A stretch of DNA of 64,000 nucleotides, taken from Candidatus Muiribacterium halophilum (GTDB lineage: Bacteria > Muiribacteriota > Muiribacteriia > Muiribacteriales > Muiribacteriaceae). The number at the start of each line of letters is the position of its first letter. Position 1 is the first letter of the stretch. Location of the stretch: positions 1 through 64,000 of the forward strand of contig PKTG01000085.1 in NCBI GenBank assembly GCA_002869225.1, in the 5' to 3' direction. Positions 58,667-64,000 of this stretch are shown piece by piece. The notes under the pieces were generated by a model, which saw only the letters and a list, made by a program, of their open reading frames with translations, made no database searches and was not told the DNA's origin. The translations under genes were made by a program, and so were the position numbers.

Positions 58667-59133
58667 TTTTCCTTAGCTGTCTTTTCAATTGCTTCTACTA
58701 TCTGTTTATAACCAGTACATCTGCATAGATTTCCAGCAATCGCCTCTTTTATCTCTTCTACAGTAGGATTCGGATTTTTCATTAAAAGAGCTTTTGCACT
58801 CATTAGCATACCTGGTGTGCAGAATCCACATTGAACAGCTCCTGACTCAAGAAAATTCTTTTGTAATCTGGATAGTTCACCATTTTCTTCAAGACCTTCA
58901 ACGGTAATTATTTCACAACCGTTGGCCTGAGATGCAAGCACCATACATGAGTTTACTGCTTTACCATCCATTATGACAGTACAAGCTCCACATTCACCCA
59001 CACCACAACCTTCTTTTGTACCGGTAAGTTTAAGATCTTCTCTAAGAAGATCAAGTAACCTTTTAGTTGTACTAACTTTTAATTTATGATCTTTTCCATT
59101 AACTTTTATTGACAGATACATAAGCATAATCAT
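58663..59133 (-). CDS. Xanthine-dehydrogenase-like [2Fe-2S] subunit
   Basis: 156 residues, small subunit of a molybdenum hydroxylase. Plant-type cluster Cys: CGVGECGACTVIMDGKAVNSC. Second cluster: CGFCTPGMLM and CRCTGY. It passes electrons from molybdopterin to FAD. Start 59133 or 59127 are both possible, with GAGGTG just upstream. Third gene of the operon. Confidence 0.93.
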   Translation of the reverse strand: MIMLMYLSIKVNGKDHKLKVSTTKRLLDLLREDLKLTGTKEGCGVGECGACTVIMDGKAVNSCMVLASQANGCEIITVEGLEENGELSRLQKNFLESGAVQCGFCTPGMLMSAKALLMKNPNPTVEEIKEAIAGNLCRCTGYKQIVEAIEKTAKEK

Positions 59134-59143
59134 TCACCTCAAT

Positions 59144-60022
59144 CTAATCTAATTTAATTCCATACATCCTACAAAGACCCGCATACGCAAGGTTCTCAAG
59201 CACAGGTCTTTTATAAGGAGTTGACCATCTTTGACCGACTTCCTTGAACACATCTTCCGCAACTATTTGTGCAGCTTTTTTTAGTATATCCTTATCAGGG
59301 GATTTTCCTTCAAGGAAATTCTCAGCTTCGGTAATTCTTCTAAAATACGGAAGAACTGCACCTGGAACTATTCTAATATCTTTTATTCTGCCATCAACAA
59401 GATCAGAGACACCCGTAAAGGATATCCTGGTTATTGATAAAGCGTTTCTTCTTCCAAGTTTCTCAAATACAAATTTCTGATCTTTGAACCTTGTCTTTTC
59501 AAGTATTATGGTCTCAAGAAGTTCCTGAGGATCAGCCATGTTCTTATATGGACCTTTTATGAAGTCTCGTACATTGACTGTCCTTACAAGTCCCTGATCT
59601 CTTGCAAGTGAGACTTCAGCACCATAAGCTACAAGAACAGGAAGAGTATCTCCTGAAGGTGAAGAATTAACTACATTTCCACCTATAGTACCAGTATTTC
59701 TGGTTTGAAGACATCCAACATTTGAACTAGCTTCACATAATGCCGGAAATTCTTTTTTTAATATATCAGATCCTGCTATCTCTGAATGAGTCATCACCGA
59801 ACCTATCTCAACGAATCTCTCACTCTGAATGATCTTCTTTATATTTTTTAATTTTGAAATATCTAATATCTTATCAACGTTCTCAAGCTTCCATGAATCT
59901 TTTCTTAATTCTATGATAAGATCACTTCCACCAGCGATTATCTTTACAGTCTCTCCATGCTTTTCAAGAAACTCAAGGGTCTCTCCAACAGTATCAAATC
60001 TGAAATAATCTACCTGTCTCAT
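59144..60022 (-). CDS. Xanthine-dehydrogenase-like FAD-binding subunit
   Basis: 292 residues of the FAD-binding PCMH type. FAD motifs: KIIAGGSDLIIELRKD and NVGCLQTRNTGTIGGNVVNSSPSGD, followed by a CO-dehydrogenase flavoprotein C-terminal domain. It reduces NAD or another carrier during purine-type hydroxylation. ATGA overlap with the molybdopterin gene. Confidence 0.93.
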   Translation of the reverse strand: MRQVDYFRFDTVGETLEFLEKHGETVKIIAGGSDLIIELRKDSWKLENVDKILDISKLKNIKKIIQSERFVEIGSVMTHSEIAGSDILKKEFPALCEASSNVGCLQTRNTGTIGGNVVNSSPSGDTLPVLVAYGAEVSLARDQGLVRTVNVRDFIKGPYKNMADPQELLETIILEKTRFKDQKFVFEKLGRRNALSITRISFTGVSDLVDGRIKDIRIVPGAVLPYFRRITEAENFLEGKSPDKDILKKAAQIVAEDVFKEVGQRWSTPYKRPVLENLAYAGLCRMYGIKLD

Positions 60023-62322
60023 GCTTCGCTCCCCCTTTTCTGTTTTCTTCTTAAAGGATGTCCCAGCATTATCGTCTCAAGATCAAGCGGGATATGATAA
60101 TTTCTCTTACCCGTAGCATTATAGACCGCATTGTTCAAAGCTGCAGACATAAGTTCAAGTGTCGGTTCTCCAAGGGACTTTCCTCCCCATGGTCCATATT
60201 TATCGCCACTTTCAATTAGCGTTGCATGAAGTTCACCAAAATCCTTGACCGTTGGTATAAAATACTCATCAAGGTTTGTGTTCTTTATCTTTCCATCATC
60301 CACCTGTACCTCTTCGTATAGTCCATAACCTATACCCTGAACAACTCCTCCGTATACCTGCCCAATAGCACCTGTAGGATTGATCACCTTACCTACATCA
60401 TGTGCAGCATAAGCATTTTCGACATAGACCTTTCCTGTAAAGGTATCAACTGTTATCTGCGCTATTTGAGAACCATATACATAAGTGAAGTAAGCTGGAC
60501 CCTGGCCTTTTTCCTCATCCCAATATACTTCAGGTGCTTTATACCATCCATATTCAGCAAGATTATAACCAGCAAAATATGTCTTGAGAACAGCAACCTC
60601 AAAGCCTATTTCTTTTTTAGTTGTAAGACCTTTGACTTTCTCATCTTCAAAAACTATTTTTTCAGGATCTTTTTCACCTAGTTCCTCTAACACAGCTTTG
60701 GCTATCCTATCTCTGATCTTTTCAGCAGCAATCTTCACCGCAGTACCACCCATCAACGTGGATCTAGATGCTACTGTAGGTCCTCCATCTGCTATATGTC
60801 CAGTATCCTGATCAAGATATCTGAATCTTTCAATTGATATGCCAAGCACTTTAGCAGCAATAAGAGCAAAGGTAGTCTTAAGTCCCTGACCGTTTTCGGC
60901 TAGTCCTGCAAGAACATATGCACTTCCGTCAGATTGAATAGATACTATTGCGCCAGTTGCATCAGTACCTTCTGCTCCAAGCGCACATCCTCTGAAAGAA
61001 CACGATAATCCAATACCTTTTTTGAATCTTTCTGATTTCTTGTTGAATTTTTCAAACTGTTTCTTTTTATTAAAATAATCTGATTGTTCTATTACGACAT
61101 CGATAGCTTTTTTTAAGGAAACCTCATGTTGTTCAAGTTTCTGACTTGATGCAGTAACACTTCCATTTTCATAACCATTTAACTTTCTCAGCTCAACTCC
61201 ATCCATTCCCAGTTTTTCAGCTATCTCATCAATAAGACTTTCCTGAGCAAATATTATCTGTGGTGATCCAAACCCCCTGAAAGCTCCTGTATATGGATTA
61301 TTTGTAAATATTCCGTATATATCAGTATTGACATTTTCAATCTCATAAGGCCCGGTTGCCTGCACGACAGATCTCCATGTCACAAATGGTGTCATCGAAA
61401 TATATGCTCCTGCATCAGCATACATCTCTACCTTCATTGCTTTTAACTTTCCATCTTTTGTAGCACCTACTTTATATTTAAGATGATACGGATGTCTTTT
61501 GTAGGAATCGATTATAGATTCTTCCCTGGAATAGACCATCTTAACCGGTCTCTGAAGCTTTCTGGCAGCAAGTGCAGCTCTTATAGAAAGCACTGTCATA
61601 ACATCATCTTTTCCGCCAAAAGCTCCGCCCATATTGACCTGAATTATTCTTATATCGTTTAATTTCGTACCTAATACTCTTGCAACACCTTTTCTTGTTG
61701 AATGTGGACATTGAATAGAACCATATACTCTCATCTCATCCTTACCTTCTCCAGGTACCGCCACTACGACTTCAGGTTCTATATATGCATGCTCTACAAA
61801 CTGTGTCTTATATTCTTTTTCAAGTACTATATCACTTTCTTCAAAACCTTTTTCAACATTACCCTTCCTGAGAGGATAATGAACAGCTATATTGTTCATC
61901 TTTCCCTCTTTTAATATTGGTGCATCTTTTTTTAAGGATTCATGTACATCAAAAACAGCTGGAAGCTCCTTGTACTCAACTTTTATTTTATTCACAGCTT
62001 CTTCAGCTATCGCCTGTGTCTCGCCAACAACAACAGCAATACCATCTCCAACACAGAGGACCTTTTTATCCGCAAGAGGATAATGATCAAACTCAATTGC
62101 ACCTATAGTCTTTTCACCAGGTATATCCTTAGCTGTTATGATCGTCAATACACCTCTTACTTTTTCAGCTTCCGATTTATCAATTTTTATGATCTCTGCA
62201 TGAGCTTTCTCAGATCTATGGACTTTCGCATAAACCATATTATCGAAAAAAAGATCAGCTCCATACTTGGCTTTTCCCGTCACTTTTTCATAACCATCTA
62301 TTCTTAGATCGTTTTTTTTCAT
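60019..62322 (-). CDS. Xanthine-dehydrogenase-like molybdopterin-binding subunit
   Basis: 767 residues, large subunit of a molybdenum hydroxylase. Characteristic GGAFGGKDD, GAFRGFGSPQ (substrate-positioning Arg) and WGGKSLGEPTLELMSA, in which the Glu is the general base. Substrate is likely a purine or other heterocycle, given the ygfK and permease genes in the region; a selenium-dependent form is possible, not shown. GGGAG precedes the ATG. First gene of a five-gene minus-strand run (xdh subunits, hydrolase, recD2). Confidence 0.93.
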   Translation of the reverse strand: MKKNDLRIDGYEKVTGKAKYGADLFFDNMVYAKVHRSEKAHAEIIKIDKSEAEKVRGVLTIITAKDIPGEKTIGAIEFDHYPLADKKVLCVGDGIAVVVGETQAIAEEAVNKIKVEYKELPAVFDVHESLKKDAPILKEGKMNNIAVHYPLRKGNVEKGFEESDIVLEKEYKTQFVEHAYIEPEVVVAVPGEGKDEMRVYGSIQCPHSTRKGVARVLGTKLNDIRIIQVNMGGAFGGKDDVMTVLSIRAALAARKLQRPVKMVYSREESIIDSYKRHPYHLKYKVGATKDGKLKAMKVEMYADAGAYISMTPFVTWRSVVQATGPYEIENVNTDIYGIFTNNPYTGAFRGFGSPQIIFAQESLIDEIAEKLGMDGVELRKLNGYENGSVTASSQKLEQHEVSLKKAIDVVIEQSDYFNKKKQFEKFNKKSERFKKGIGLSCSFRGCALGAEGTDATGAIVSIQSDGSAYVLAGLAENGQGLKTTFALIAAKVLGISIERFRYLDQDTGHIADGGPTVASRSTLMGGTAVKIAAEKIRDRIAKAVLEELGEKDPEKIVFEDEKVKGLTTKKEIGFEVAVLKTYFAGYNLAEYGWYKAPEVYWDEEKGQGPAYFTYVYGSQIAQITVDTFTGKVYVENAYAAHDVGKVINPTGAIGQVYGGVVQGIGYGLYEEVQVDDGKIKNTNLDEYFIPTVKDFGELHATLIESGDKYGPWGGKSLGEPTLELMSAALNNAVYNATGKRNYHIPLDLETIMLGHPLRRKQKRGSEA

Positions 62323-62453
62323 ATTAAGTACTCCCTTTAAAGCTTTATATCAAACCGAACGTTAACATCATTTAATTCTTAATGCTTTAATATTACAAAT
62401 CATGACGTTTAAAGTCAATTTTTTCAGTTGACTACTATATGCTCTAAATGTAG

Positions 62454-62474
62454 TATAATTAAGGAGGAAACATG
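62454..62474 (+). promoter_or_regulatory. -10 box and ribosome site of the binding-protein-like gene
   Basis: TATAAT 62454-62459, AAGGAGG 62461-62467, ATG 62472. The -10 is so close that the leader would be only a few bases long. A TTGACT at 62428-62433 is spaced 20 nt, longer than ideal. Confidence 0.45.
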
Positions 62475-63362
62475 AGAATAACTTTTATTGTTTTTTTTAT
62501 TTTATCGCTCTTTATCCTTGTTCATGCAAAACAGGACTTATACTGCGTATTTCTTGATTCTCCTGAATACCGACAGTACAATCAAAAGCTTTTTAAAGGG
62601 ATCAACGATTTCTGCCAAAACAAAGATTATAGACTTATAAGCTTTTCCTATAAAGAAAAAAAGGATATTCGTGATAGGATATATAAGATCCATAAAAAAC
62701 AAAGTGCGATTGTTTTCTGTGGACCATGGTTAAAAGATATTTGCGAATGGTTGTACAAAAAAAAGAGAAGTTCTTTCAGTGATATAATGTTGTTTGATTC
62801 TTATTCCAGGATCAAAGAAATTAGCTGTCTCACAATTGACAGAAGATCAGCAGGAATAATACTTGGTTTAAGCACATGTATAATAAACGAACCATATCTG
62901 ATGATCATAAACCAAGATCTTCCGTTTTTAAATGAAATATACAAAGGTATAGAAGAGGCCTTAAATAAAAGAAAAAAACAAATAACCTTGAAAAGGATAA
63001 AGACTGATATCCTGGTAAAAAAGAATTTTTATAAATATGTTCAGGATATGATAAAAGGTTATAATGGAATAATCTTCGCGACTGGACCTATAAGCGGTCT
63101 TTCAGCTTTTTCTGGCGAGATATTAAATAAACGTTCTTTTATCTATGGAGATTTAAATTATTCAGAAAGCAAATATCCAAGTATTAAGATAATATCAAAT
63201 TTCAATTTAACGAAAATAATGACACGATTTTTAGAACGATGTCTTTATAGAAAAAAAGGACTTGATATGAAAATTGATATTAAATCCTCTGAATTCATTA
63301 TCGATCGCAGAAGACTTAATATAAGAGAAAGACTACAAATATTAAAGGAAGGTAGCATTTGA
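62472..63362 (+). CDS. Secreted periplasmic-binding-protein-like protein
   Basis: 296 residues with a signal peptide (residues ~1-19). The body resembles a LacI/BMP-type periplasmic binding fold (LFKGINDFCQNKDYRLISFSY, YKGIEEALNKRKKQITLKRI, NGIIFATGPISGLSAFSG). It could be a nucleoside- or sugar-binding protein, tentative. It shares a transcript with the nucleotidyltransferase gene and is divergent from the molybdenum hydroxylase operon. No transporter partner is visible. Confidence 0.5.
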   Translation: MRITFIVFFILSLFILVHAKQDLYCVFLDSPEYRQYNQKLFKGINDFCQNKDYRLISFSYKEKKDIRDRIYKIHKKQSAIVFCGPWLKDICEWLYKKKRSSFSDIMLFDSYSRIKEISCLTIDRRSAGIILGLSTCIINEPYLMIINQDLPFLNEIYKGIEEALNKRKKQITLKRIKTDILVKKNFYKYVQDMIKGYNGIIFATGPISGLSAFSGEILNKRSFIYGDLNYSESKYPSIKIISNFNLTKIMTRFLERCLYRKKGLDMKIDIKSSEFIIDRRRLNIRERLQILKEGSI

Positions 63363-63973
63363 TTTTCACCGGACTTATTATAGCAGGTGGTTACTCAAAT
63401 AGATTCAAGGGATTTAAACCGCTTGCAAATATTAATGGCGAGAGCTTCTTATCAAATATCTGTATAAAACTTCATGGTTTATCAAAAAACACAGTTATCG
63501 TAACAGGACATAAACACCAATTAATAGAAGATCACATCAAAGAAAAAGATTTTTTAAATACTTTCTGTATCAATAACAAAGATTTTAAAAAAGGAATGTC
63601 TTCATCAATACTTATTGGATTAAAACATATAAAAGAAAGATTTCCGGAAAGTCATACTATATATCAACCTGTGGATATTCCGCATATAGCTCCAGATACT
63701 TATTTCAAACTGATTCAGACTACAAAGGAGCGAAACCCGGAAATACTAAAACCTTCCTACAATATGAAAGGCGGACATCCTCTTATCATCTCACCAAATA
63801 CAAGAGATATACTTATAGAAAGATTAAGGGAAGATAATCTAAAGATAGCTATAAAAAAAATCGGTATCAAGATGGAATATCTTAATACCGATGATATTTC
63901 TGTTATTCAGGATATTGATACACCTGAGGATCTAGACAACTATCTGTCTGACATCAGGTTTATCCCCGTATAG
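63359..63973 (+). CDS. MobA/MocA-like nucleotidyltransferase
   Basis: 204 residues. NTP-transferase opening GLIIAGGYSNRFKGFKPLANI (with the GlyGly and basic site), then QPVDIPHIAP (metal Asp) and GGHPLII. MocA and MobA add CMP or GMP to molybdopterin; their presence beside a molybdenum hydroxylase operon fits cofactor maturation (YgfJ/MocA role). The start is TTG at 63359, overlapping the stop of the upstream gene as TTGA, with AGGAAGG upstream. Confidence 0.87.
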   Translation: MIFTGLIIAGGYSNRFKGFKPLANINGESFLSNICIKLHGLSKNTVIVTGHKHQLIEDHIKEKDFLNTFCINNKDFKKGMSSSILIGLKHIKERFPESHTIYQPVDIPHIAPDTYFKLIQTTKERNPEILKPSYNMKGGHPLIISPNTRDILIERLREDNLKIAIKKIGIKMEYLNTDDISVIQDIDTPEDLDNYLSDIRFIPV

Positions 63974-64000
63974 CATACTTGAAGTATACTTATCTATTAC
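63974..64000. repeat. Mini-hairpin at the right window edge
   Basis: A perfect atact-tga-agtat hairpin (63975-63987) directly after the last gene. It may be the first unit of another array that continues outside the window. Confidence 0.4.

Overview
The window is low-GC bacterial DNA, densely coded, with most genes on the minus strand. The gene content suggests an anaerobe with a Gram-negative-type envelope: lipoboxes, an outer-membrane-like beta-barrel tail at the left edge, a heptosyltransferase-like GT9 enzyme, secreted clostripain-family proteases and a FlgD/T9SS-like C-terminal domain. ATP-type PEP carboxykinase, a three-subunit molybdenum hydroxylase and a YgfK-type iron-sulfur flavoprotein point to fermentative or anaerobic nitrogen-compound metabolism. 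I cannot place it in a phylum from sequence reading alone. No tRNA, rRNA or CRISPR array was seen.

Layout. 1-4.3 kb: barrel fragment, htpG, a methyl-accepting chemoreceptor with a zinc-binding CZB domain. 4.3-7 kb: an ABC-F ATPase with a REP-type (RAYT) transposase element inserted flush against its start codon. 7-12 kb: one giant lipoprotein gene. 12.4-17.3 kb: GT9 glycosyltransferase, PfkB kinase, MFS transporter, two membrane proteins. 17.7-25.1 kb: C11 protease, CrcB, then a lipoprotein / zinc-protease / pseudo-protease operon and a 28-residue gene. 25.4-32.1 kb: class III adenylate cyclase, barrel protein, cyclic-nucleotide-binding protein, M20 peptidase, CorA. 32.2-35.7 kb: ROK kinase, pckA, ThiF/ThiS pair. 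35.7-45 kb: a surface-polysaccharide-modification-like cluster of three SGNH paralogues, a NodU-type carbamoyltransferase, a DUF5989-like gene and another small membrane protein. 45-50 kb: heterodimeric ABC exporter and purine-type permease. 50-64 kb: second C11 protease, YgfK, RecD2, an alpha/beta hydrolase, the xanthine-dehydrogenase-like operon, a binding-protein-like gene and a MobA/MocA-like nucleotidyltransferase.

Two patterns cut across the annotation. First, seven otherwise intact genes carry eight in-frame nonsense codons (seven TAA, one TGA), and I found no frameshift. In each case the frame continues with recognisable protein. One TGA replaces the invariant first Gly of a GxSxG nucleophile elbow. 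All eight can be derived from a single G:C to T:A transversion, which suggests oxidative damage, sequencing error or a mutator background rather than ordinary gene decay; this needs read-level checking. Second, several intergenic gaps (17.3-17.6, 44.3-44.5 and 55.3-55.5 kb) hold arrays of short perfect hairpins, mostly with 5-7 bp arms (up to 9) and 3-4 nt loops. Arm pairs recur in distant arrays with different loops, so these look like a real repeat family that I cannot assign to a known class.
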